Origin: Mesorhizobium denitrificans
Lineage (GTDB): Bacteria > Pseudomonadota > Alphaproteobacteria > Rhizobiales > Rhizobiaceae
Reading direction: 5' to 3'
DNA length: 64,000 bases
NCBI RefSeq assembly: GCF_003403035.1
Contig: NZ_QURN01000017.1
Coordinates: 1-64,000 of the forward strand
Positions 34,461 to 41,701 of the stretch are shown piece after piece; positions within the stretch are counted from its first letter, which is position 1, and every line of letters begins with the position of its first letter. The notes beneath the pieces are model-generated. The model ran no database searches. It was not told the DNA's origin and saw nothing but the letters and a program-made list of their open reading frames with translations. The translations under genes and the position numbers were made by a program.

Positions 34461-35402
34461 ATGAACCTTTCGCTTCCTCCCGACGACGCCTTCGAGCCGC
34501 ACCACGAATCGTCGCCGACCGACCGCTTCATCTACGAGATGCAGCTCTACGGCCATCGACCCTTGCAGGACGAGCCAGATCCCCGGCCGCTTCCCGAAGA
34601 GCCGGCAGTCCAGTCGGCATTGACCGCGATGTTCGACGCCATGTTCGAGATGCTCGGCGATACGCGGCTCGAGCCTGATCTCGAAGACCTGCTGTGGTCT
34701 ACGGTCAATCTCTTCCACCGCGCCGGCGAGCGGATCCAGCGCGAGCTTCAGCGCAACGAGGACGCGCAGCGCCGAGGCCAGTCCGAACAGGATGGCAGCG
34801 AGGTCAAGAGCGTCGAGCTAGAACGCCACGTCGCCGAAGGCATCACGCTCCTCGAGCGCCGCAACGCCTTCGAGTTCATGCGCGACTATGCGGCGGACCT
34901 GTTCGAGGCGCAGACCGGATCGGCCTGGCGTCCGCGGACCGGCTCGAAAGTCAGCCACGCCAACATGACCGCGGCGATGATCGACAGTCGCGATTTCCTG
35001 TCCGCCCGGCGTCGCGCCGAAACCGAGATCATGATCCCCGCCGGCACCAAGATCGGCTTCGGCGGCGGCATCGACTACAACGACCATGAGGCCGTCTGGG
35101 ATGCGCTCGACCGGGCTCACGAAAAGTTCCCGGACATGGTGCTCCTGCATGGTGACTCGCCCAGAGGCGCCGAGCGCATCGCAAGATGCTGGGCGGACAC
35201 GCGCCACGTCACACAAATCGGCTTCCGTCCCAACTGGAACAAGCACGCCAAGGCGGCCCCGTTCCGCCGAAACGACGAACTGCTCTCGGTGATGCCGAGC
35301 GGGGTGATCATCTTCCCCGGTTCAGGGATCACCGGCAACCTCGCGGACAAGGCACGCCGCTTCGGTATCCCTGTCTGGCGGTTTCCGGAGAATGGCGCAT
35401 AA
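34461..35402 (+). CDS. DUF2493 (SLOG-type) protein
   Basis: 313 residues. The C-terminal 130 residues are the DUF2493 domain: KIGFGGGIDYNDHEAVWDAL, MVLLHGDSPRGAERIARCWA (the GxxxGAE nucleotide-binding segment of SLOG folds) and VIIFPGSGITGNLADKARRF. The N-terminal 170 residues are helical and charged (ERIQRELQRNEDAQRRGQSE). SLOG proteins bind nucleotides or nucleotide-derived ligands; plasmid members are of unknown function. The ATG at 34461 after GGAG was chosen; the longer open frame is the GC-rich leader. Confidence 0.8.
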   Translation: MNLSLPPDDAFEPHHESSPTDRFIYEMQLYGHRPLQDEPDPRPLPEEPAVQSALTAMFDAMFEMLGDTRLEPDLEDLLWSTVNLFHRAGERIQRELQRNEDAQRRGQSEQDGSEVKSVELERHVAEGITLLERRNAFEFMRDYAADLFEAQTGSAWRPRTGSKVSHANMTAAMIDSRDFLSARRRAETEIMIPAGTKIGFGGGIDYNDHEAVWDALDRAHEKFPDMVLLHGDSPRGAERIARCWADTRHVTQIGFRPNWNKHAKAAPFRRNDELLSVMPSGVIIFPGSGITGNLADKARRFGIPVWRFPENGA

Positions 35403-35414
35403 GCGCCATTTTCC
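35391..35414 (+). terminator. Terminator at the end of the DUF2493 gene
   Basis: AATGGCGC (35391-35398) pairs with GCGCCATT (35403-35410) around ATAA and ends in TTTTCC; the stem includes the last codons and stop. Confidence 0.7.
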
Positions 35415-35524
35415 TCTCATGCGTTATGTTGGAAAGGGTGCTCGCCATGACCACGCATCGACTGTCCCCACTGGAAAATCGAGCTCGAAATCGCTATATT
35501 CGTGCCCCCAGGAGGACCTTGGAT

Positions 35525-35806
35525 ATGGCCACCATTCCTGCAATCGTCGAAACCGGCGCGCATGTAGAAGCTGTCATGAACGCGTTCCTGTCGACTGGCA
35601 ATGCGGACGTGTTCACGCGCCATATCGAGGCCATGTCCGACGAGGACACGCGTTCAAGCCGCGCCATCATGCGCGGATCCGAAAACGAATTGACGCCAAT
35701 GGACGAGTTCCTGTCCATGGCGTTGCAGCGCGATATCATCACGATCGATGACGTCGTCCACTACGCGCACCGTTACAGCGACAGCCTCAAGACCGCCGCC
35801 GCATGA
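35525..35806 (+). CDS. Small protein upstream of Fic (candidate antitoxin/chaperone)
   Basis: 93 residues from an ATG with an AGGAGGACC site. Mostly helical and acidic (MATIPAIVETGAHVEAVMNA, then DEFLSMALQRDIITIDDVVH). Its last 4 bases overlap the Fic gene (ATGA). In VbhA/VbhT-type Fic modules a small helical antitoxin is encoded at this position; however, I do not see a convincing (S/T)xxxE(G/N) inhibitory motif (the closest is TRHIEA at about 31-36), so inhibition may work differently or it may be a secretion chaperone. Confidence 0.65.
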   Translation: MATIPAIVETGAHVEAVMNAFLSTGNADVFTRHIEAMSDEDTRSSRAIMRGSENELTPMDEFLSMALQRDIITIDDVVHYAHRYSDSLKTAAA

Positions 35807-36813
35807 GCGGCGACGATCCATACTGCTATCCCGGAACAGACGTCCTTCGTAACCGCCTCGGGGTCACAGACCCCGTCGCTCATGAGCGCGTCGAACGTGC
35901 CGTCACCAGCGCGGCACTGGTCGATCTTGCCAAGGACCCCGTGAGCGGCGATTACGACGCGCGTCATTTTCTTGAGATCAATCGACGCGTCTTCGGCCGC
36001 TTCTACGAATGGGCCGGGCAGCACCGATCCTACGATCTCGAAAAACCCGAGGTCGCCTTGGGCGGCAAATCCGTCGAGTACGGCGATCATAAAACGATCG
36101 ATGCCGATCTCGACCGCGAAATGAGTGCGCTGTCCAGATTCCAATGGGACGACAGAGACAAGCTCACATCGGCGTCTAAATTCGCCAGCCACATCACCGC
36201 GATCTGGAAGATCCATCCATTCCGTGAGGGCAATACACGCACCGTCGGCGCGCTCATACGCCAGTTCTCGAAGGATCGCGGCTTCGAACTCGATCACGAT
36301 ACGTTTTGGGAGCGCGCGGCAGAAACCCGCGATGCACTCGCCAAGGCCACCATCGGCCAGCCCAAAGACCTGATCAAGACGATCCTCACCGCTCATCAGA
36401 TCGGCAGGGACCGAAACCATCCGGACCTCGGCCGCATCACCTCGCAAACTGCGCACGTCTTGCGCTTCATGAACAAGCCGGAAATCAGCTTTCCGAAGCA
36501 GGGCGAAAAGGTCTCCGGTCAGGTCCTCGACGTCTCCTACGGCACCGTCCTGATCGGCAACGGGCGTTTCGTTCAGGCTGTCTCCGACAGAAATTTCGCG
36601 GAGCGTCCCACCGCGAATATGCGGGTAGGAACGCTTATCAGGCACGCCCTTGAGCCTGTCGCGAAGTCCAAACTTCTCGAACTCGACCGCTCAGTCCCTG
36701 ACAGGTCCGATATCCGCTCCGGTGTGAAGCGCGCCACCGGTGAAGGGCGCAACAGCCCCGCCCGCATCGTTCTGACTCCGCCCAAATCGGACGACCGCGG
36801 TCGCGACCGCTGA
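35803..36813 (+). CDS. Fic family protein with relaxase-like C-terminal tail
   Basis: 336 residues. The Fic core is at about residues 50-190 with an intact active site HPFREGNTRTVGALIR (about 138-153; H-P-F-x-x-G-N-x-R), so AMP transfer (or a related nucleotidyl transfer) to a target hydroxyl is expected. After the core there is a small beta-rich domain (GQVLDVSYGTVLIGNGRFVQ, about 233-252). The protein ends RIVLTPPKSDDRGRDR, almost the same as the relaxase C-terminus RVVLTPPKDRDRGDRSR. C-terminal Arg-rich tails act as type IV secretion signals, so translocation through VirB/VirD4 is a strong inference. No BID domain is seen. Confidence 0.85.
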   Translation: MSGDDPYCYPGTDVLRNRLGVTDPVAHERVERAVTSAALVDLAKDPVSGDYDARHFLEINRRVFGRFYEWAGQHRSYDLEKPEVALGGKSVEYGDHKTIDADLDREMSALSRFQWDDRDKLTSASKFASHITAIWKIHPFREGNTRTVGALIRQFSKDRGFELDHDTFWERAAETRDALAKATIGQPKDLIKTILTAHQIGRDRNHPDLGRITSQTAHVLRFMNKPEISFPKQGEKVSGQVLDVSYGTVLIGNGRFVQAVSDRNFAERPTANMRVGTLIRHALEPVAKSKLLELDRSVPDRSDIRSGVKRATGEGRNSPARIVLTPPKSDDRGRDR

Positions 36814-36885
36814 TCCCGGCATTTGCGTTTTTGCACGAGCACCATATTCTTCCGCTTAACGCCTGCCACAGCCGGAGGTGCCTTC

Positions 36886-37146
36886 ATGCCCTTGATCTTT
36901 GATCCCCGAGACTTGCTCTTCGGTATTCCGACGAACGTCTTTTATTTCGTCGCCCTTACCAGCTTCATTCCCTTCATCCTGATCGAGACCGCCGCCATCG
37001 GGACCTGGCTGCTCCTTTTTCTCTTCGGCTATGCGACAGTGCGACACCGCATGGACGTCGCCCCTGCGGAAATCCAGACCTTCGAAGCGTTGCTCGGACC
37101 CGACATGCTCGATCCCCGAGGTTTGCGGTTTAAAAAGAAGCCATAG
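36886..37146 (+). CDS. Small membrane protein
   Basis: 86 residues with one long or two short hydrophobic segments (TNVFYFVALTSFIPFILIET, then GTWLLLFLFGYATV) and a polar, basic C-terminus (RGLRFKKKP). The ATG at 36886 follows GGAGG. Its size and topology recall VirB3-like or small conjugation proteins but there is no specific similarity. Unknown function. Confidence 0.6.
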   Translation: MPLIFDPRDLLFGIPTNVFYFVALTSFIPFILIETAAIGTWLLLFLFGYATVRHRMDVAPAEIQTFEALLGPDMLDPRGLRFKKKP

Positions 37147-37349
37147 AGCGGAGAGCCCCTCAGATCGAAGCTTGTCGCTCTGCACGATTGGCCCGCTCCC
37201 CACGCTATCGTGGTCGAATTGCACATAATCTCCTGACCGGAGGGTGGTGTTCCGCCCACCTGACATCATGACCTGTGCGGTGGTTGACGTTCAATCGCGG
37301 TACCCCGCGCGGCGACGCCGCGCGTAGCGGTTGCGCCGAATGCGCTCTG

Positions 37350-37412
37350 CCTCGCTGGAGGGAGAGGGCGGTTGCGGAGAGTGGCGCTTGCTGAAAGGAA
37401 AGGAGAGCCACA
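37350..37412 (+). promoter_or_regulatory. Purine-rich leader of the 37413 SLOG gene
   Basis: CTGGAGGGAGAGGGCGGTTG, then GGTTGCGGAGAGTGGCGC (37370-37387), GAAAGGAAAGGAGAG and the ATG. A shorter version of the leader seen upstream of the genes at 9528, 19210 and 28674. Confidence 0.5.
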
Positions 37413-37943
37413 ATGGCGATGATATTTATCTGTGGATCATGCGATATAGTCGAATTGCCGCCCCCGGCGATCGAGCGCATCTGCGCAATCGTCTCTGCCG
37501 AGCACGGCGTGTTGATCGGAGACGCGCACGGCGTCGACGCCGAAGCGCAAGGCCTGCTTGCAGGCTATCGCTATGAGCACGTCGGCGTGTTTCACTCCGG
37601 TAAAGAGCCCCGCAACAACCTTGGCGACTGGGCCGCCTACCATGTCCCGCCGTCGGAAAGTGCGCAGGGCTATTCTGCCGAGGCGGCCAAGGACATGGAA
37701 ATGGCCCGCCGCGCGGACTTTGGGCTGATGATCTGGGACGGCGCTTCGCCCGAGACCGCGCTGAACGTGTTGCGCCTCGCCATTATTGGTTCGCCCTGCG
37801 TTGTCTACGACGTTTCCCGCGGCACCGCCGGCACGGTGTACGATCCTGCTGGCTGGCAGGCGATGATCAGACACGGGGACGACGACGTCCGTCAACAGAT
37901 CGAGGCGCTCATGACGCCCGATGAGCGGATGGCGGTTCAGTAG
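37413..37943 (+). CDS. SLOG-like nucleotide-binding protein
   Basis: 176 residues with a Rossmann-like SLOG pattern: MIFICGSCDIVELPPPAIER, VLIGDAHGVDAEAQGLLAGY (about 34-53, G-D-A-x-G-V-D), YEHVGVFHSG and ADFGLMIWDGASPETALNVL. Similar proteins are annotated on rhizobial plasmids as hypothetical or DUF2493-like. It may sense a nucleotide ligand. It stands alone, with its own leader. Confidence 0.65.
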   Translation: MAMIFICGSCDIVELPPPAIERICAIVSAEHGVLIGDAHGVDAEAQGLLAGYRYEHVGVFHSGKEPRNNLGDWAAYHVPPSESAQGYSAEAAKDMEMARRADFGLMIWDGASPETALNVLRLAIIGSPCVVYDVSRGTAGTVYDPAGWQAMIRHGDDDVRQQIEALMTPDERMAVQ

Positions 37944-38006
37944 CATGCCGCATCTGCGCGCAGATTTCAGAAATGCTTAGCTGCGGCGACTCAGTTTCTC
38001 AAGCAC

Positions 38007-38082
38007 GGCCTCGTAGCGGAATGACCACGCGGAGAACTGCAAATCCTCATATCCCTGGTTCGACTCCAGGGCGAGGCCTCCA
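38007..38082 (+). tRNA. tRNA-Cys(GCA)-like gene, possibly degenerate
   Basis: A 76-base cloverleaf ending in encoded TCCA. The acceptor is GGCCTCG with CGAGGCC (38007-38013, 38072-38078). The D-arm has a 3-bp stem GCG/CGC with loop GAATGACCA, lacking the usual GG. The anticodon loop is CTGCAAA with GCA at 38039-38041; its stem GAGAA/TCCTC has one A-C mismatch. The T-arm loop is TTCGACT in a CCCTGG/CCAGGG stem of 6 bp instead of 5. The acceptor plus T-stem thus totals 13 bp where standard tRNAs have 12. It is probably a plasmid-borne diverged tRNA-Cys or pseudo-tRNA. Confidence 0.55.
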
Positions 38083-38666
38083 GGCCCAGCGCAAAATCAA
38101 TCGCGGCATTCCCGACAAGTCCGGCCACAACGCTCATTGCCGACACTTGTCCCGGGCGAATTGCCTTCGTCACTTCCTTTCCGGTGGCCGATAAGACCGG
38201 CGCGCGAGCAGCCGGTCCCGGTCAGCCCGAAACCGACCCTCCAGACGATCGTCCAGCGTGAGTTCTACATGCACGGAGCAGCACCAGGTTGCCGACAAGA
38301 AGCCTCCCTTCGAAGGCGGTTCATGCCGGAAGGAACGTTTGCGCGGCTCAGCCAGACGGAGCAGCGTTCCAACAGCTGCGCCAGGATCCCGTCCCGTAGT
38401 GATCTCGGCAACGGGTGGTTTCGCAGAGTTGGGTTGTGGCCGGACGAGAGACGATGCGGCATTGAGCAAGGGCGGCAGCGACGCCTGCGACACGCCGGCA
38501 TCACGGAAGCAGCCGGGCGATGGCGGCCGGTGCTGCTTTCAGTTGTCGCAACGGAGCCAATTCCCGTTCCATGTCGCCTTTGTAGATGCCCGCCTGCCTA
38601 ATGCGGTCAACCCCTTTGGGGTTCACTCGATGAAAATTCAGAAAAATTCGATTTTGGTTCTTGGTG

Positions 38667-38695
38667 GCGGGCACTGCGTGCCCGCTGATTTTTTG
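38667..38695 (+). terminator. Hairpin with T-run upstream of DUF736
   Basis: GCGGGCAC (38667-38674) pairs with GTGCCCGC (38678-38685) around TGC, followed by TGATTTTTT. No clear gene ends here, so it may terminate an unrecognised transcript. Confidence 0.65.
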
Positions 38696-38800
38696 GATAA
38701 TAGAATTTTTGCAGAATTTGCACCGAGATGACCGCGGCAGGACGGTCCCCTTCTTTGGCGCCATCGGGAATTGGTCCCGATCCAACAAAGGAGAACTACA

Positions 38801-39124
38801 ATGGCCACCACGATCGCACAGCTCACCGAGAAGTCCGATGGCTCGATGGAAGGCGTCTTCGCCACGCTCCGCGTCAACGCCCCGATCACCGTCCTGCCGA
38901 ACACCAACAAGTCCCGCGACGACGCCCCCGACTTCCGCGTCATCAACAAGCGCACTGGGTTCGAGATCGGAGCCGGTTGGAACCGCATCTCCCAGCGCTC
39001 CGGCAAGGAAAACGTCTCCTTCAAGCTCGAAGCCCCCGAGATCGGCGTTGTCTATGGCAACCTCGCCCCCGCTCCCGGCGGTGAAGACAACAAGAAGGTC
39101 ATCCTCTGGAACGACCCGGAGTAA
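38801..39124 (+). CDS. DUF736 family protein
   Basis: 107 residues: MATTIAQLTEKSDGSMEGVF, then DDAPDFRVINKRTGFEIGAG, GWNRISQRSGKENVSFKLEA and NLAPAPGGEDNKKVILWNDP. This is a textbook DUF736 sequence and length. The family is widespread on alphaproteobacterial plasmids and integrative elements, often beside transfer genes; its function is unknown. It has a GGAGAA site and is followed by a strong terminator, so it is a single-gene unit. Confidence 0.92.
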   Translation: MATTIAQLTEKSDGSMEGVFATLRVNAPITVLPNTNKSRDDAPDFRVINKRTGFEIGAGWNRISQRSGKENVSFKLEAPEIGVVYGNLAPAPGGEDNKKVILWNDPE

Positions 39125-39133
39125 TCCGGAATG

Positions 39134-39166
39134 GGCCGGCCCCACACGGGGCCGGCCTTTTCTTTT
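39134..39166 (+). terminator. Strong terminator after DUF736
   Basis: GGCCGGCCCC (39134-39143) pairs perfectly with GGGGCCGGCC (39148-39157) around ACAC and is followed by TTTTCTTTT. Confidence 0.85.
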
Positions 39167-39187
39167 CCCAACCGAAGGAGCATTGCG

Positions 39188-39517
39188 ATGACCGTCCACC
39201 TGATAGATATGCTGCTTGGCGGTTGCCTCGACCCCGACCTCGACCTGCAGCTAGCGTCCATACTGCCAATGGCCTTGCGGCGCGTCGAACCGACCGACGC
39301 CTACGCACCCGACTACCGGATCGACGCCGGCGGCCTCGTCAACCTCGGCTACGGCTGGAGCAAGGTCGCTTCGAAATCGGGCATCCCTTATGTCTCCATC
39401 ATCATCGAACATCCCATCGGCAGGCAAATTTCGGGCGTGGCGTGGGAAGCGCCCGATCAGGCTGGACGGTGGCATGCACAATTCCAGTCGCTGGTGACGG
39501 TCACACTGCATTCCTGA
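39188..39517 (+). CDS. DUF736-like paralogue
   Basis: 109 residues from the ATG at 39188 with an AAGGAG site. The second half follows the DUF736 pattern (APDYRIDAGGLVNLGYGWSK, SGIPYVSIIIEHPIG), while the first 35 residues replace the usual N-terminus with a Leu-rich segment (MTVHLIDMLLGGCLDPDLDL). It is probably a diverged duplicate of the preceding gene. Confidence 0.7.
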   Translation: MTVHLIDMLLGGCLDPDLDLQLASILPMALRRVEPTDAYAPDYRIDAGGLVNLGYGWSKVASKSGIPYVSIIIEHPIGRQISGVAWEAPDQAGRWHAQFQSLVTVTLHS

Positions 39518-39625
39518 TCTCGATCCGCAACACACGCAGGCCGGCCCGCCTCTGGCGGCCGGCCTGCACGTGTTCGATGTCATGATCGTTCTACGACGTC
39601 ACTCACAAGTCGTCGATCTGCAAGA

Positions 39626-39886
39626 CTATGCTGTGCGCGCATGATACAGGACCCTGTATCCTCGCGAGCGCCTGACGCGCAACAGATCGAGGAACAGGAT
39701 AACCGCGTCCCTCTCACTCTCAAAATGATGCACCTTTTTTTGGCCGGTCGAACCGATCCGCCCCCAGCAGCGCGTCACGCATGGCGTTCCGAACAACGTC
39801 GTTTCGATCGCCAGCACGTAGAAACGCGCCATGTTCTTCTCCGGATCTGTGCGTTCGACATAGAGACGATAGGGCTGGACAAGCAT
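39626..39886 (-). CDS. WGR domain protein
   Basis: 86 residues consisting of a single WGR domain: PYRLYVERTDPEKNMARFYV, TRCWGRIGSTGQKKVHHFES (with the WGR motif at about 41-43) and ERDAVILFLDLLRVRRSRGY. WGR domains bind nucleic acids, for example in PARPs and MolR-type proteins; stand-alone small forms are frequent on rhizobial plasmids. It converges with the DUF736-like gene. Confidence 0.85.
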   Translation of the reverse strand: MLVQPYRLYVERTDPEKNMARFYVLAIETTLFGTPCVTRCWGRIGSTGQKKVHHFESERDAVILFLDLLRVRRSRGYRVLYHARTA

Positions 39887-40418
39887 AAGCGGGACATTGG
39901 TCCCCTTCAGGTTTCACGTCCAACGAGACTTGTGAATCGATCCTGCCCGTCCGATTCATGCGGATGATGAATCGGTGACAAAATTGTCAGGCTGAGTCGG
40001 GCGAGCCGGCCTCCGGCCGACCGGGCTCTATTCGCTTCGCTCACGGAACCCGCTTCGCGGTTTCCGCCTTCGGTAACGATCCCATCTCGCAATGCCCCGG
40101 GAACCGGATCGACCGGTTCCCGTCGCAACGAGGGGATGCCCCTCGCGCTCCCCCGCCGGCTGGTCGCCGGATATCGACACGCGCGCGGACCGCGCGCGTG
40201 ATTACTCTCTCTCAATGACGTCCCAGTCTATCGGACCTCCTCGCGTGTCAAGGATGAGCGGTTTCCCCCAATTTTGCCGGCCTGCGGCCGCGTCCCTGCG
40301 GGCCGTTCGCAAAATCGGTTCCCCCACTCCCCGCCTCCGGCGGCCGCTTCGCGGTCCCTGACCCGCTCGTCGATAAACGATGAATGCCTGTCGTCATCGA
40401 TCAGAGGAGACGACCGAC
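39887..40418. repeat. Gene-free region with a run of consecutive hairpins
   Basis: Between about 39990 and 40200 several perfect stems follow each other: GGGAACCGG (40099-40107) with CCGGTTCCC (40113-40121), GAGGGG/CCCCTC (40130-40144), GCCGGC/GCCGG near 40156-40170, and an 11-bp arm palindrome CACGCGCGCGG (40178-40188) with CCGCGCGCGTG (40190-40200). GCTTCGC-type short repeats surround them. No protein gene is seen. It could be a structured RNA, a single-strand initiation site or part of an origin. Confidence 0.55.
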
Positions 40419-40592
40419 ATGACCACCATGGACGAGATCATCGAACTGCGCGCCGAACTCCGGCACTGCTATTTCACCAAGAAGGAGCGCATCGCCGCCA
40501 AAGCCCAACTGGCTGCGCTGATCGCAAAGGCGCAGGCTGAGGATGAGCATTTTGCGCGCTACATCGACATCTTCCTCACGGATATCGAATGA
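40419..40592 (+). CDS. Hypothetical small helical protein
   Basis: 57 residues from MTTMDEIIELRAELRHCYFT; almost wholly helical and charged (KKERIAAKAQLAALIAKAQA). GAGGAGACGACC precedes the start. An upstream in-frame ATG at 40380 would add 13 residues. No family recognised. Confidence 0.55.
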   Translation: MTTMDEIIELRAELRHCYFTKKERIAAKAQLAALIAKAQAEDEHFARYIDIFLTDIE

Positions 40593-40767
40593 GAAGCAAG
40601 AGGAAGGGTGCTGCGCGCCCTTCCTCCCCACGCCTCGAACAGCTTCACCATCAGGATAATGTGCCCACCCTCGGAAGGCTCTGTTCCCCGAGGACCCGAA
40701 CGCGATCCCTTTCCCCCTCGTCCGCCGATGCGGACCTTTGCCATCAGAAACGAAAAAGGAGGCGTCT

Positions 40768-41310
40768 ATGCCTGACTTCGAATATTTGGACCTCTATGCA
40801 AAGTTCGCGGGTTTCAGAATTCTCGCCCTCGCGAACCGCCTCTCCTGCGATGACGAGTTCAGCCGCCGCGCCCATGACAAGCTCGTGGTCGAACTCGACG
40901 AACTCATTCGCGTGACACGGCGTATCCTTGCTGCCGAACATACACTCGCATCCGATCCCGATGCGAACCGAGAAGACCTCGGCGAAACGATCTGGTGCGC
41001 GGAGCAGGAACTCACCTGCTATCAGGAGGCTTGCGACGGAATCGACCTCATCGACAACCACATCTTCATCGACTGGGAAACAAAGGAGTGGCACGACCTC
41101 CGCACAGGTCACTGGTATTCATTGCACGATTTTGATCCGCCACGGATTAAGATCGGCGACGACCGGCTGAACGGCCTTTGCAAGATCATCGCCGACATCG
41201 CCGCAGAGACCGGCATACGCTTCAATGCCTACGCCAACGAATCCTCATTCCCGCATGAGGAGGAAGACGTAGACCCGGAGTGCTACGAGGACCTGCAAGG
41301 CCACGATTGA
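40768..41310 (+). CDS. Hypothetical acidic protein
   Basis: 180 residues from the ATG at 40768 after AAAGGAGG. A helical first part (DKLVVELDELIRVTRRILAA), a middle with HIFIDWETKEWHDLRTGHWY, and an acidic C-terminus (HEEEDVDPECYEDLQGHD). No family recognised. It is the last gene before the candidate origin region and is followed by a terminator. Confidence 0.6.
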   Translation: MPDFEYLDLYAKFAGFRILALANRLSCDDEFSRRAHDKLVVELDELIRVTRRILAAEHTLASDPDANREDLGETIWCAEQELTCYQEACDGIDLIDNHIFIDWETKEWHDLRTGHWYSLHDFDPPRIKIGDDRLNGLCKIIADIAAETGIRFNAYANESSFPHEEEDVDPECYEDLQGHD

Positions 41311-41323
41311 GAGTGCGGCCAAG

Positions 41324-41355
41324 AATCGACAGGCGGCGCACGCTGCCTGTCGATT
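41324..41355 (+). terminator. Terminator after the 40768 gene
   Basis: AATCGACAGGC (41324-41334) and GCCTGTCGATT (41345-41355) form a perfect 11-bp stem; TTTC follows. A second perfect stem, GGGGGGAGAG (41438-41447) with CTCTCCCCCC (41457-41466), lies just downstream. Confidence 0.7.
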
Positions 41356-41701
41356 TCAATCCTATAAACGCTTCAGCACACTTCCGCGATGACGCGCAGT
41401 GGCAGGCCGCCGCGCATCGAGCACGCCGGCCTGCCCTGGGGGGAGAGACTAACCGCCTCTCCCCCCAAGACCCCCCACTCCTTTCGGACTGCTTCGCAGC
41501 CGGCCTTTCGGGCCGGTAGAAGGACGCTGCCGCGACTTCGCCAATGCAGCCGGGCAGTTCGCTCGGCGTCAGCCTGCGCAGCTGACGCCTTCGCTCCTGC
41601 CCTGGCGGCGCGCTCACGCCTCGATGGACGCTGCAGCTTCGCAGCCAAGCGCTACGCTTTTGGCTGCTCGCCGTGACGCTATCTCGGCGTTCGCTTCGGA
41701 C

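Larger units (their letters stand above)
37944..38800. other. Long region with a tRNA-like element and a terminator, no supported protein gene
   Basis: This 857-base gap contains the tRNA-Cys-like sequence at 38007-38082 and a terminator hairpin at 38667-38695. Open frames on both strands between 38170 and 38600 (for example the minus-strand segment encoding VELTLDDRLEGRFRADRDRL) look like fragments of a decayed gene but have no recognisable domain. Upstream of the DUF736 gene the sequence becomes AT-rich (38630-38730). Confidence 0.5.

Noticed and set aside
35525-35806. Naming the small Fic partner VbhA
   Set aside because: Position fits, but the inhibitory motif is not convincingly present, so only a candidate role is given.
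35773-36645. 290-codon minus-strand frame
   Set aside because: Antisense shadow of the Fic gene; the plus strand carries the intact Fic motif.
36886-37146. VirB3 identity for the small membrane protein
   Set aside because: Size and hydrophobicity fit, but no sequence feature specific to VirB3 was seen and it is far from the virB genes.
38137-38731. Overlapping open frames on both strands as protein genes
   Set aside because: No recognisable domain, no good ribosome sites, and they run through the region after the tRNA-like element and toward the terminator; at most decayed gene fragments.
38501-39199. 232-codon minus-strand frame
   Set aside because: Mostly antisense to the DUF736 gene, which is a clear known family on the plus strand.
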